This document shows positions 21,330-33,056 of a stretch of DNA of 64,000 bases, piece after piece; position 1 is the stretch's first letter, and each line of letters starts with the position of its first letter. Location of the stretch: positions 10,809,870-10,873,869 of the forward strand of contig CM066317.1 of the NCBI GenBank assembly GCA_033807775.1, written 5' to 3'. The notes under the pieces were generated by a model, which searched no databases, was not told the origin of the DNA, and saw only the letters and a list, made by a program, of their open reading frames with translations. The position numbers were made by a program, and so were the translations under genes. Origin of the DNA: Saussurea involucrata (Eukaryota; Streptophyta; Magnoliopsida; Asterales; Asteraceae).

Positions 21330-22760
21330 GGGGTGTGTTCAAATGAAAACTCAAATTCAATTGTAAACGTGAGGACAAACCACAGCCGTTGATTAATAAT
21401 CTGGTGAATAGATCAATGGCAAAAAAACACGGTGCCAATTTTGTAAATAAGTTGAAAACTCTGTCCATGGCTTAATGAATATTTAGCGCGTAAGGGTAAA
21501 ATTGGAAAGATTAGAATCAGCGCCTATTTTTGTTGACTTTTTTAATTAAAAAACTTTTACCCCCTTAAATTTTAAAATAAATTATCTCAAAAATTACTAA
21601 CATTTTAATCAAACAAATTACATCAAAAAAACAAGAATTTCGTGCTCTTCGATATGACATCCATCATGATATAGTTTTTTTTTTTCGATTTAACCGTTTT
21701 TTACGTGAAATCGTATATATGTGTTATATTCAGACTGAATATATGGAATTATTCAGTCTGAATATAACACATATTCAGACTGAATATAACACATATTCAG
21801 TCTGAATATAACACATATTCAAACCTCATTTTCATGCTTACCTTTCTTTCTATCTCTGTACTTGTGAAATAATAATACTTGCCATTGCCATTGCCATTGC
21901 CATTTGAGCCCCTATTGGCTATTAGGATTAGGGGACCCTTCATGGCCTGATTCTTTGGTTGAGATAGGTTTTGATTCAGAATTCTGTCTATTATTGTTTT
22001 TCTTTTTCTAAAAGTGTTTGAAACCATACATAGTCGATGCAGAAGTTCATTGGTCCTACTATTTGTGGAGTCAAGTTGGCAAATGCGGGTAAATCCTTGT
22101 TAATTGAATGGCTCAACTTTTTTAACCATCTTATCAAACTAATTATTAGAACGTATTTGATGTCCTGATTAGAGATGTGCAAACTGGTTAATCGTTAATT
22201 GGTTCGCTAATGTCCATGTGTCCTTGACGGATTGATCCAAAAAAACCCTACAAGGTCTTTCTTATTCTTGACCATTTGAAGATGCTCATATCTCTCGATG
22301 ATCTCAAGAACCATGTGTTGGTCGAATATAACACATATTCATAAATCAATCATGTAAATACATTAGTCTGAATATGTGTTATATTCAGACTGAATAATTC
22401 CATATATTCAGTCTGAATATAACACATATATACGATTTCACATAAAAAACGGTTAAAACGAAAAAAAAACTATATCATGATGGATGTCATATCGAAGAGC
22501 ACGAAATTCTCGTTTTTGATGTAATTTGTTTGATTAAAATGTTAGTATTTTTTAGATAATTTATTTTAAAATTTAAGGGGGTAAAAGTTTTTTAATTAAA
22601 AAAGAAAATAAAAAGTCAACAAAAATGGGCGCTGATTCTAATCTTGACGAAAATACCCCTAAAGCTGAATTTTAGGAATGACTTAAATATGGCTGCGATC
22701 AATGGACGAGATTTGTCCTCATGTTTACAATTGAATTTGAGTTTTCATTTGAACTTTCCT
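21330..22760. mobile_element. Long-arm foldback element inserted in TA microsatellite
   Basis: The left arm (about 21330-21798) and right arm (about 22370-22760) are inverted copies: GTTCAAATGAAAACTCAAAT near 21337 returns as its complement near 22735-22754, and the words for ATTCAGTCTGAATATAACAC occur in both. Both outer ends border (TA)n tracts (21313-21328, 22770-22788). The middle holds the 21799-22330 segment. No transposase is encoded. Copy 1 of the duplication lacks the left arm. Confidence 0.7.
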
Positions 22761-23447
22761 CTCTCTCTATATATATATATATATATATGCTAGATAAATA
22801 CCTGCACGCGATGCGACGCGGAGTATCTAAAATCTAAAGCCGAGAATTCGAAAAAATAATTTTGTTTCATGTTTATATTTATACGCTTTTAAATCGCATA
22901 TCAGATGTATAAAATTAAAGATCAATATGGTTAATTGGTCAAAAAAATTAGAGGAAATAATATAATCATGATTAAGAAAGTATAAATAATTAAATATACT
23001 ATACTAAAATATTTGCATATTTATATTTTTGAAAAAGGTTCGAACTCATAATCCAAAAGTCAGTTGATAAGTTATATCTTTTTTTCCATGTAATTAAATC
23101 TCTTATGATAATCTAAGGGTGTTTCGTTGACAGAACACTACAAGAAAATTGGGCAACAGTGACGAAAATTAGTGAGGGAAAAAATCCCTCACTAATTAGC
23201 GAGGGATTAGCGAGGGATTGACCACTAACCCAATCCCTCGCTAATCCCTCACTAATTAGCGATGGATATGCGAGGGATTGGGTTAGTGGTCAATCCCTCG
23301 CTAATCCCTCGCTAATTAGTGAGAGATTTTTTCACTCACTAATTTTCGTCACTGTTGCCCAATTTTCACTGTTGCTCAATCTCTCGCTAATCCCTCACTA
23401 ATTAGCGACGGATTAGCGACGGATTGGGTTTGTGATTAATCTCTCAC
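21799..23447 (+). repeat. Direct duplication of about 1.65 kb, copy 2
   Basis: Matches 18741-20390. It appears to be the more complete context because the left arm of the foldback element precedes it here. It includes a second CACTA-like hairpin beginning at 23136. Confidence 0.9.
23136..23370. mobile_element. CACTA-like hairpin element, copy 2
   Basis: Same structure as at 20081: CACTACAAGAAAATTGGG terminus and inverted arms of GCGAGGGATT words. After about 23405 an extra GGATTAGCGAC unit is present and the sequence then diverges from copy 1. Confidence 0.6.
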
Positions 23448-24961
23448 TGTTGCTCAATCTCTCGTTTGAACCTTTCTGTATATTTTCTGTATATATATAC
23501 ATATATATGTAGCCCACACCCAAACTCCTCTTGTGGCTGGCACGTGACTTACTGGATTCACCACGTGCCCCACGTTCTTGGCTTCTTCTTATCGACTACA
23601 TTCATGGCATACCATCACTTGTACTTCTATCAAATAAAAAATGTACAAGTCCCAATATTAATTCATTTAATGTAACATTTTAAGTAAATCTCACATTGTC
23701 AATGAATGGTAAGAATGTTGGATAATCACCAAATAAATATGATGTGTTTAATTACTAAAGGGTCTTTAGCTTAGCTGTATTTATTACTGCTAAATACGGG
23801 TAAACTCAGCTTTCTGAAAGATAAGGTATTCAAATTCACTAAAGATGAGGAGGATGTGTGAGAAGAGGGGCCCAAGACAATTTTTAAGTGGTGACAAAAT
23901 TTGAATGCAAACAGAGTTCTAGAAAAATTTCAATATATTAATTAGTATACATATGTTGGTTGGTTCCTTATCCCTCATGTTTGAGTCCTCTCTAGCTATA
24001 TAGAAAACACCAAAATATAAGCTCAAAACTAAGAAATTTGAAAAAGTAGGACTTGAACCGGTGCCTTTTTATAAAGGCAGCAACATTTACCAACTCCACC
24101 ATTAAAGACTTGTACTAAAAGTTTTCAAGAACGTAATTTTTTCCTCCAACGATGGAACGATTAGTGGTGGTTTGTGCCACCGTATGCTCCTATGTAGGTC
24201 CGCCCTAGGTGTGAGTCTGTTTGCCACATATCAATATTATATGTATCAAAATAATAATATGTGTTTTATAACCATGAGTCTGGGTTGCAACTTGTTGGCA
24301 AAACTAATAATGTCACTATGTTTGTGCAAAATGGTTTGTAACTGACAACCCTTGAGTCAGCCCACACCGCACTATCAATATCATCATGTTGGTTAAAGGC
24401 ACTGCCTACACGTACCGATTAACCTTGAATTGTGCAAATTATCTATTCAATCTTCCTGAAACTTCCGTATGATAACCATCAACATGGTTTGCCTCATAAA
24501 TCAAGCTCGGATGACTTCCATTTGTCGATAGGTTTTTGGTGATTTATCAGGAAAAATAAATGTGATTAGAATCCAAGATGATGTTTAGTTTATGTATGAC
24601 AAGTTGCGTTGGAAACGCTGCAAGTTTAATAAAAAATAAATAAATGAAAATTTGTTGGTAAGCGATAACTACGCAAATTTGGACAACAAACAACTAATTT
24701 GCATCTCTAAAAGCACATTTCGGACATGATACAACATTTTTATATGAGTTTAAGCAAATGTAACTGAAATTCGTATCTTGCTTATTCATCCAATTACTCT
24801 CTCGAATGTAATATTGTAGTAAGTACTAAACAGTACAATAATCCTAACGAAAATTGGCATGTAACTTATAAAAACTAAGAAATTACGACACATATACATA
24901 TACTGATATACATACATGTATGTATACAAGTTATCGATGATTTGAACTTCACATAAATGGA
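23448..24961. other. Intergenic region with one pol III-like promoter remnant
   Basis: No protein-coding gene. On the minus strand near 24050-24110 an A-box-like TGGTGGAGTTGG and a B box GGTTCAAGTCC occur at tRNA-like spacing, but the arms do not fold as a functional tRNA (weak T stem). This looks like a tRNA pseudogene or SINE head. The remainder is AT-rich, unannotated sequence. Confidence 0.45.
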
Positions 24962-25195
24962 TCATGGGCCGCAGGCGATGCACGCTAGCAATAGAATGGC
25001 GGAAGAAATACCATCGTCTTCAAGATGGGAGGTGCTTCTCTTGAACTTGGTGGTGTTGCCTTTGTTACACTGCATTATCGTCTCTTTTTGGATCACCGAT
25101 TGCCGCCGGTGGTGGTGGTTGTGGTGGTCGTTATGGTGGTGAATTTGACCTTTTTGTTGTTGACTTTCCTTTGCTTGCTCCACCTTTGAAACCAT
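24962..25195 (-). CDS. Small His-rich plant protein of unknown function
   Basis: A single-exon frame. From the ATG at 25195 it encodes 77 aa (MVSKVEQAKES...); an in-frame ATG at 25258 would give 98 aa. The middle is His-rich (HHHNDHHNHHHRR), followed by a basic-Ser segment (KFKRSTSHLEDDG) and a hydrophobic C-terminus SSAILLLACIACGP. I recall short plant proteins ending in a similar SSAILLLACIAC motif but do not know a function. A minus-strand TATA box at about 25267-25276 puts transcription start near 25240, downstream of the 25258 ATG, which favours the shorter form. Confidence 0.6.
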   Translation of the reverse strand: MVSKVEQAKESQQQKGQIHHHNDHHNHHHRRQSVIQKETIMQCNKGNTTKFKRSTSHLEDDGISSAILLLACIACGP

Positions 25196-25266
25196 CTTCT
25201 CAAACCCTAAATTTTCTTGAAATGTTTTGAGGATGTTGGGTGCATGAGGAATGAGCATCCAATGGG

Positions 25267-25276
25267 TTTATATAGT
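25267..25276 (-). promoter_or_regulatory. TATA box of the small His-rich gene
   Basis: Minus strand CTATATAAACCC, about 70-80 bp upstream of the ATG at 25195 and only about 10 bp from the ATG at 25258. The spacing supports translation from 25195. Confidence 0.5.
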
Positions 25277-25499
25277 CAACTAGGCATGTGAATTGATGAT
25301 ATGAAGTGAAATTACTTTAATACCCTTTTGGGACCATCTCATTTACATGGGTCATGTGCTTGGGAGTTGGGACAATGCACCATTATTCCTTTGCATATTT
25401 ATTGGTTGTTCATATCATGAATTCTTCTTATGTTTTTGTTTATTTTGGATTTTAATATAATGTATTACAATAAAATTGGGTTTATAGAATCAAACATAA

Positions 25500-26013
25500 A
25501 TTATTGTTCCACGTTTGACATAATTTTTATATATACCAAACATGAACAAAGTGGAACAAACGTGTTCCACCCCCACCCATGGAAGAGACCTATATTTTAC
25601 CAAAACGACCTCAAACCAATACTTAATTCTCTCCTAAAACATCAATATCTATTTTATTCATTGTATTTTATGCTCTTTAAAATTTCATTTTATTTTCCTT
25701 AAAATATTATTTTTATACGGTTTCTATATTTTGACTATCAATTTATTAAATATCAATAATAAACAAAATATAAAAAGGTATAAAATAAAAATTGGTACAT
25801 AAACTTTTTATTTTGGTATCATTTTAATCGTGTTGACGAAAACCTTTTAATGATATATTTTCTTATAAGAAATATTTATTTTATTAATCAAAATAATTGA
25901 TTAGAGTAAATTGGTATTTTATATGTTTTGTCATGTCTAGTTTTATCTTACCGAACGTTGAACATTTGTTTTGTTTTGTTCTGTTCATTCTGTCTGGATA
26001 CCAAACGCACTCT
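25500..26013. repeat. Dispersed repeat, copy B (inverted relative to 5.6-6.1 kb)
   Basis: Shares, in reverse complement, the blocks listed for copy A. It is the longer copy, ending ATACCAAACGCACTCT. The overlapping 90-aa frame is not a gene. Confidence 0.55.
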
Positions 26014-26571
26014 ATAAGACTTAAGTCTATAGGACCAAACTATAATGCCCTATTACAATAGGTTTATAAAACACTTTTAGGCGTTTTAACAAGTTTTTTA
26101 GGACAAACTTGAAAAAAATATGTCGCATTAGTTATTTTATAGGATACTATTTGAATAAGTGTCCGATAAAAATTAGGCTTATAAGACACTTCCCAGAAAG
26201 GTTCTATAAAATAGTTAATATGACATTTTATTTTAAAAACGTCTAAAGTCGTTCTTTAAGCTTATCATAACACCTTTGGATAGAACATTTTATAATTTGG
26301 TTCTATAAACATAAAGTCCTATAAAATAAGCTATTAAGATGCTTAACATTTTGAGCATACTATAAATCCGTTTTTGTTATAATATTAGGATTTAATCTCA
26401 ATCCCATTCTTCAAAAATATATAGCAATTTATCTTTATTTTAAAGTATATAATATCTATACACGTAACGTAACGTTGATTTTAATCCTTAATATGTTAAA
26501 AGACTTGGCTCTAATAGTAGCTCGAATACTATTAAGTTAAGAACCTTTTAATGGCAATTTTATATCTTATA
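26014..26571. other. AT-rich spacer
   Basis: Contains loosely repeated TATAAAACACTT/TTTATAGGA words (26040-26330). No gene, TIR or TSD was recognised. Confidence 0.4.
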
Positions 26572-26784
26572 AATGCGCCAGAGCAATTAGGCAATATTCA
26601 AGTGCCTAAAAGGGCCAGTTATATCAGAGTCATTATGTTGGAGTTAAGTCGGATAGCTTCACATTTGTTATGGCTCGGCCCTTTTATGGCAGATATTGGG
26701 ACACAGACTCCTTTCTTCTATATTTTTCGAGAAAGAGAATTGATATATGACCTATTCGAAGCTGCCACCGGTATGCGAATGATG
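26572..26784 (+). pseudogene. ndhH: Plastid ndhH fragment inserted in the nucleus (NUPT)
   Basis: About 213 bp translate as a piece of the plastid NAD(P)H dehydrogenase subunit H: EQLGNIQVPKRASYIRV, LELSRIASHLLWLGPFM, FFYIFRERELIYDLFEAATG, MRMM. The intact plastid protein continues differently after MRMM, while here the frame enters unrelated sequence (SWYTCQENIT) and stops. The upstream residues (MAILYLI) are also not ndhH. It is therefore a nuclear copy of organelle DNA, not a functional gene. The reading frame is intact over the whole fragment, which suggests a fairly recent transfer. Confidence 0.9.
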
Positions 26785-27945
26785 AGTTGGTATACTTGTC
26801 AAGAAAACATAACATGATTTTATTTTTTGAAAATTTTATTTTCAAAATGACCTATTGACGCATTAGGGGGTGTTGGTAATTGTTTCAAGATGTTACCTAG
26901 AATAGTTATGGTCCACATTTTTTCTCTTCATTGTTGCTTATTAATTGGTATTTTTGTCGTTATAAAACTTTCATTTATAATATACTTCAAATCAAATAAC
27001 AGATTTCTTCGGACGAAGGGGCCCTTTAATCCTTTTTCGTGTTAGAATTGAAGGTTCAAGCCGATCAATCAAGTTTTTATAACAGTAGTAAAGTAGTAAT
27101 TACATCCATTATTTTGTTCTTAAAAAAATTATTATTTTGTAAGTAACTGACTAACCCGAACACGACACGTTTAATAAACGGGTCAGAAAATCTCAACCTG
27201 AACACGACCTGATTTAACCCGTCTAACCCGACCTGATACAAACCCTCTAGTAGCTTTAAAGAGAGTTGAACCAATGACTTATGTGCAAGTGTGCAACAGA
27301 CCCAAGATTTTATCAGTCGAGCTATCATTCGGAATTCAAATTAAATATAACTGGATAATGGTGCTCTATTGCTTATTTATTGTTACAAAACGGAATCTTG
27401 AATAGAGATTTCCATGGACAAGGTCGATGCAATCATAAATGATGAAACATGAGTTTTATGACTCCAACCCCGGTCTGCATTGATTTTTATCCGCTGTCGT
27501 TTTCGACCCACGTTACAATTCCGTTGGGTCGGGTTGCCCGAAACCAATGAACAATGATGAGGACCAAAAGCATTTGTTATGATAGAAGGTGACAAAAGGA
27601 TTGGTTATGAGGAGACATAAGACTATCATTCTTTATGCAAGCCTCCATTGTCATAGAAGATGGGATGTTGGCCTTTCTAAGGGCAACCCATTTTATTAAA
27701 TTTGACCATTTATTCACATGATTTTGACTTCTATGTCCCTACCACCTATCTCTATATATCATTTGGGACAATTCTTCCTTTCTCCATAGAAAATTATGAT
27801 AAAATAAATTAAATGATTAATATCTTTTTGGTAAAGAAAGTATAATAATCAAATATTTATATTTCATCATTATGTTATTATTTGTATTTAATTTTAATCA
27901 TAATAACTGGATGTGGCAAAACAAACTTTTCAAGTAAGTTACTTA
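26785..27945. other. Spacer with a hAT-MITE fragment
   Basis: 27130-27245 carries AATAAACGGGTCAGAAAATC and CTAACCCG words matching the hAT element at 9337-9817, without clear ends. The rest, including frames at 27077-27328 and 27383-27595 on the minus strand, shows no recognisable gene. Confidence 0.45.
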
Positions 27946-29698
27946 TGTAACACCTCATGTTTCTAAATTCTGAAGTAGTTGAAAGTTTGGGGGACAAAGT
28001 GAGAAAAGATGGAACTCTTGGATTTAGGGGCAAATTTGGGAAATAAATTGGGGTAAAACCCCTAAACCCTTTTCATTCTCCCTTGTGGACGGTTGGGAAA
28101 TGAGAAGAGGAGAAGAGAAAAACTCCATCATTGTGGGAGGTGAGGAAGAAGAAAATGCATCAAGGAATCTAAATCTTCATCATTTTCAAGGTATGACTTC
28201 TATACCCCCTTCTTCATGCTTGGTTAGGTGGATTTTGTAGCTTGGGGTTTTGTTAACCATGAGATTTTGAGTTCTAATCAATGGAAAAAGGAAACAAATA
28301 ATTTTGGGATTGTTTTCCTTATGAGTTTTGATTAAGTTATTAAGAAACTTCATCCTTTTTGCTTGGTAATATCCATTCTTGCCATGAAATGAGTTCTTGG
28401 GTTTTTGGGTTTGAAATCATGAACCAATGGATGAGTTTTGAATGGGTTTCATTGGATTAAATGATGATTTAATGTTTGGAAATTGAGGGGAAAAGTTTAG
28501 AACATCAATTATCTCATTTTAGAGGCTTAAAATCGATTTGGGATGAGTTGGGATTGAGAAAGGGTGAGTTTTCGGCTGAAAATCGAGTGCAGGTGCTCCG
28601 CGTGGGTCTTGGGGCCAGTGAACTGGCGCGGGCATCAGCCTCAAAGGTTGTCCAGTGCTCCGCGCGGGTCTTGGCGCCAGTAAACTGGCGCGGGCATCGC
28701 CCGCAAGCCCTGTCGCGCGTTTTCGGCTCTTGTTTCGCGTATTGTTTGAGGATATGATTGTGGTATCATCTAAGGGTTGTTTTGGGATGTAATTAGATGG
28801 ATTAACACCATCCTTATGACGTCCAATTCAGGTGTTCGGTTGAGCTAAAGTGAGTATCGGAGTGTGTGTCGATTCGCTAAAGCTCAGGTGAGTTCCCTTA
28901 ACTCTTTTGTGCAAATGAAATGTTTTTGCTAAAGTTTTTCATAACTGAATATGGTATTGAGCATGATCGCATGATTAAACACTTTGAAAAGCCTTGTTAT
29001 TACATGATGTGGAAAATGTTCGTTAATACACGCATGTTACGAAAATATTTATAAATGCACATGTTTAGTTTACGTGATATTATCCATTACTCGACATGAT
29101 GTGTGGGAGTCGGGTTGCACAGTGGGAGTAGTGTACCTAGGGATATTATATATCCCTTGGGAGTTGATTTATTTACCCCGTACGTATGGAATCCGTTTCC
29201 TGCGTATGTGGGGATGGGAGTCTGCTTGGGCCCCGTAGGCGAAAGGGGAGTCGGCTTGGGCCCCGATCGTGGAAACTACTGTGTGGTGGAGATTGTCTAT
29301 GAACACTGTGCAAATACCCAAATGTGAAGTTGCTTGGTCGAAATATTTTGATGGGTCTTTATGGAGGTTTGCATATTGATGTATGTGGTTCATTAAACCG
29401 TTTTCAGAGGGAATTCACTAGACCTCATGGTCTAACCCTCGTTTTTCCAAAACTAAACCATTTTTAGGTTATAGTCTTGTTTGTGGTTTCATCTGGTGAT
29501 GATAGAAAGTTGTGGCGTTGTAGAAGAGCTATAGCCTAGTGAAGACTTGGAGATTACCGTCGGGCTTCATGTAGCATCTCAGTTGTGAAGGTGTTATCCG
29601 TTGCGAACCTAGAGTAGAGTTGATGTAAATTGTAGACTTTGGGACCATTTTTGGTTGTAACCTTATGAATTAAGTTTTATGGATTTTGGGTTGTTACA
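27946..29698 (+). mobile_element. Solo LTR (Ty3-gypsy-like), 1753 bp
   Basis: Begins TGTAACACCTCATG and ends TTGGGTTGTTACA, the inverted TG..CA termini of an LTR. Flanks are ACTTA (27941-27945) and ACTCA (29699-29703), a 5-bp TSD with one mismatch. No internal domain is present, so two LTRs have recombined to one. A GC-rich block at 28590-28725 contains duplicated GCGCGGGTCTTGGCGCCAGT-like words. Frames inside it (28476-28757, 29103-29327) are not genes. Confidence 0.85.
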
Positions 29699-29731
29699 AC
29701 TCAATAATCATATATTTATATTTTATAGTTA

Positions 29732-30103
29732 CTAGAAGTCTACTTGCGTAATACAGCGCGATGTATCTCGATTTTAATGTTCTAATTTATTTTAATATGT
29801 GGTTTTGAGAAAACGGTCATGTTTTTATAAATTTGTTTAAAGAAATGACGTTTTTAAGGAGTTCATGATTTGAGGATTTGAACGTGGTTAGAGATAAAGA
29901 TTAAATAGTAAGAGTCCACGATTTAAGGATTTGAAGGTTGTTAGAGATAAGTATTAATCAAGTAATTAACGTTAAAAGTGGTACATAAAGCTTCATTAGT
30001 TGTTTTTAAGATATTTTATGTAATTAACATTAAATAGCGATACATGAAGCTTTAGGGGTTGTTTTTAAGAGATTTTCATAAATACTTTATAATATAGTAT
30101 AGA
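29732..30103 (-). mobile_element. Short non-autonomous Helitron
   Basis: On the minus strand the 5' end is A|TCTATACTATATTATAAAG, fitting the plant Helitron start TCTMTAYTA. The 3' end is a hairpin (ATACA-TCGCGC-TGTAT) followed after a short spacer by CTAG|T. Insertion between A and T is as expected, with no TSD. It is 372 bp and non-coding. Confidence 0.75.
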
Positions 30104-31531
30104 TATTATTATCTAAGTTTTTAAAATACGTCCATGTAGAAGGTTGTAAGCATTTTAACTCTTTTACCACATTATATATCTTCTAATTAAAATTACAATG
30201 TTTTGTATGATATTTATTATAAATTTAAAATTGTCACATTCTTTTCGTGAAACATATATTACAAAATAATGATATTTAAGCTTACAAAATCTAAAAAAAT
30301 GCAATGATATATTATTAGACCTCGTATATGAAGCCAAATTGTAGTTCTTGGAGTTTAAGAATCTTAATAAAAAGATAGACTGATATCCACGTCTGTAAAC
30401 TTATATTCTAGTATTTTTATAAGATTTACAGAGACAAAATGTTTACACTAGAGACATGTTCAGTCAAGATTTTGAACGTTAACAAGTAAAAAGTTAAAAT
30501 TACTTTTATGTTTGAATAATCACAGTGTCCAGGACAACTTGTGTGTGCCTTTACTGATCCTATGAGGCCCCGAACTTAATAATCAGACAAACCTCCAATG
30601 ATCTTAAAAAGACCAAAGTGATTACCACTGGAAAGAAAACCCCAAGATTATTTTTTTGTTAACCGTGGGTGTCCGGATCATTTGCGCAGTTGAAATATCA
30701 GTAGTTTAATTAATTTCAAGTTTGTGGCATAATTTAGGTATATGTAGTTAGTCATAGGACAACCATATGCACTTAGGTAGTGGACTGGATCTTTGTCTTC
30801 CTATGTGACTCAATTGTTCCCTATAAACCTAGTTTAGTTTTGCTTGGTTGGATTAATCATTGCCATTATGCAAAGGGAACTAATCCATGTTACCTAATCA
30901 AAATCATTGGTGTTATTGAAACAAAATGTTCAATCATTTACTTATTCAATTTTTATATAAAAAAATAACAAAAATATGTTTTTTTTCTACTAAATGATTA
31001 TGAGTTATATCATTATAGTTTATTGTACATGTTTTCATAATTACCAACTTTAAAATTTAGTATGTGGAGCACTTTAAAAACATGACAAACTTTAAATTTA
31101 GAGAGCGGTTGTTCATTTTAAGGAATGAGAATGAAAGTGAAAATGGGAATGCAGTGGAATGAGAATAGAAATGAGCATTGCATTGATGTTGTTTGGTTAA
31201 ACCAATATAATGAATAAAATATTATTTTATAAAATATTTTTAATACAAATATATGCCCTCCAACATGAAAATAAAATAACATGTTTCATTCAACATCGAG
31301 AGATGAATGGACGTATGGAAAAAGATGACTGAACAGGAGTAGATTTTTCATTCCCCCTAATTTGGTCGAGAATAAAAATTAATGGGTTTTGGATAATGGC
31401 TCATTTTATTATACCAAGCCAAACCACATTTTTTATTATCATTTCCATTTTTTACCCCTCAATACCCCAAACCAAACGGTCATTTAGTATCGTAATTATA
31501 ACCGGTCCCCCGACCTAACTTTTGAAATTTA
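30104..31531. other. AT-rich intergenic region
   Basis: No gene is supported. 31105-31490 contains GGAATGAGAATG words and ends CCAAACCAAACGGTCA, probably a degraded MITE. The 62-aa frame at 30780-30968 is unsupported. Confidence 0.4.
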
Positions 31532-31823
31532 GGGGGTGTTTGGGATTGCTTTTTTTTTACTTATTTGCTTATTGCTTTTCCTCACCGCAAATAAGTCATT
31601 TTTAGTGTTTGAATTGAAAAAAAGAGAAGTGTTTATGACTTTTTTCCACCACAAATAAGTTGTTTTTGATAAGTTAATCCATTCTAACTTATTTGAAAGT
31701 GCTTATAACTTATTTGTTCAAATTACATTTTTACCCTCAACCCCTTTTTATCATGACATAATTGGATAAGCATTTTTAAAAATAAGCTTAAGTTGTTTTA
31801 AATAAGCAATCTCAAACACCCCC
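31532..31823. mobile_element. Tourist-like MITE, TIR GGGGGTGTTTGGGATTGC
   Basis: Inverted ends GGGGGTGTTTGGGATTGCTT and (right, reverse complement) GGGGGTGTTTGAGATTGCTT are flanked by TTA on both sides (31529-31531, 31824-31826). Length is 292 bp. A sister copy lies at 54590-54888. Confidence 0.85.
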
Positions 31824-32057
31824 TTAGTAATCCCATAACCGGTCCTACACCTGCCTTGAGTTGACTGGGCCATTTTGACCATCTCTACACCCAAAGCTCC
31901 AATATGAGCCCAGTCCAAAACATCATGGGCTTACAGGCCCATACACTTCCTTATTTTGACTTCTACAAGTTTATTCAACAGTCAATGAAATGTCCCTCCA
32001 ACGGCTAGTTTTTGTCATCTTCTTCGTTACCGCCTACTTCTATCTTCGATTTCCTCC

Positions 32058-33056
32058 ATGAAAATCTATCTGCAACCACCCACCAAAATCCAACAATCAT
32101 CCATGGATTTCAACGGAAACGAAGCAGCAATCAGCCAAGAAGAAGAGAGAGAAACCCTAATGATGAACAGCTACGGCGGATTCCCGGCGGTGAAGGTGGT
32201 GGAATACATGCTCTCATCCATGTCCAACGAGCTTCTCTGCAAGTTTCCCGACAACTCCGCCTTCGATTTCGACTACACCCAGAGCTCAATCTGGTCGCCG
32301 TTAGTCCCCCACCCTTCAAATCCGTCGTCACCGGCGCCGGATCTGCAGAGGAAGCTTTCGTACGACGATGGTGACGGAATGGTCTGGCACAGTAGCGGCG
32401 GCGGTGGAGACACCTGTACTACGGCGGTGATGAAGAAATTGACGGAGAATATTAAGGGTAAAATTGTAGATTCGTGCGTGTTTAGTTGCTTTAGAATTCA
32501 TCCGAAAATTGGGAAGACAAAGACGATGATGATGATGAAGAAAAGGAGGAATAGTTTCAGAGGGTTTGAGCAATTGGAATCGATTTCTTCGGATTCATCT
32601 GGTGTTGTTGCGGGCCGTGGTTGTTCTTCCCCAATTCAAAGAAAGGTAAAGAAATTATAATATCCCATATTTAGTGAATCTAAATTCGCGCTCGAAAATC
32701 AAACTTGTGTTTTAAGTTATATTACCGTGCTTTAATGACTTGTACCTTAGTCTTTAAGAGCTGTACATTACATTTAAATGTTAATCTTGTATAGCTAGGA
32801 CCAAAATTGTAAAGGAATTTCCAAGGTAGGATTAAATTGAAATAAGCTAAAGACTAAGGGTTAGATTGTAAATATTGAAAATAAGTGTTGTTCATCAAAT
32901 TGAGTAGATTTGTGTGAAAAATGCTATGGAAATTTGATGAATTTGAAACAGGGGTGGAAGAAGGTTTTGAAGGCAGCATCAAAGCAATTCAAGAAAACGA
33001 TGAAGAAGAAAGACTCTGGTGTTCATCTCAAGCTCTCCAATGGCTTCTCACGTTAA
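32058..33056 (+). CDS. Plant protein of unknown function, two exons
   Basis: Exons 32058-32645 and 32952-33056 join in phase 0 across a GT-AG intron, giving 230 aa. A second in-frame ATG at 32103 (MDFNGNEAA...) would give 215 aa and may be the true start; neither context is clearly better. Visible are GGFPAVKVVEYMLSSMSNEL, CKFPDNSAFDFDYTQSSIWS and, in exon 2, GWKKVLKAASKQFKKTMKKK, a strongly basic C-terminal helix ending in HLKLSNGFSR. There is no signal peptide or membrane segment. The conserved-looking blocks and clean splice junction make it a real gene, but I do not recognise a named family. It could be a nuclear or nucleic-acid-associated protein because of the basic tail (inference). 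Confidence 0.8.

Noticed and set aside
24050..24110. Functional tRNA gene on the minus strand
   Set aside because: A- and B-box-like words are present but the T stem and acceptor stem do not pair properly.
26551..26817. Functional NADH dehydrogenase gene
   Set aside because: Only about 70 residues of ndhH are present, with unrelated sequence at both ends.
28476..29327. Frames of 74-93 aa inside the 27.9-kb solo LTR
   Set aside because: The borders TG..CA and the 5-bp flanks show that this is an LTR; the frames are chance.
32131..32573. Minus-strand frames opposite the 32-kb gene
   Set aside because: They are antisense shadows of the spliced plus-strand coding exon.
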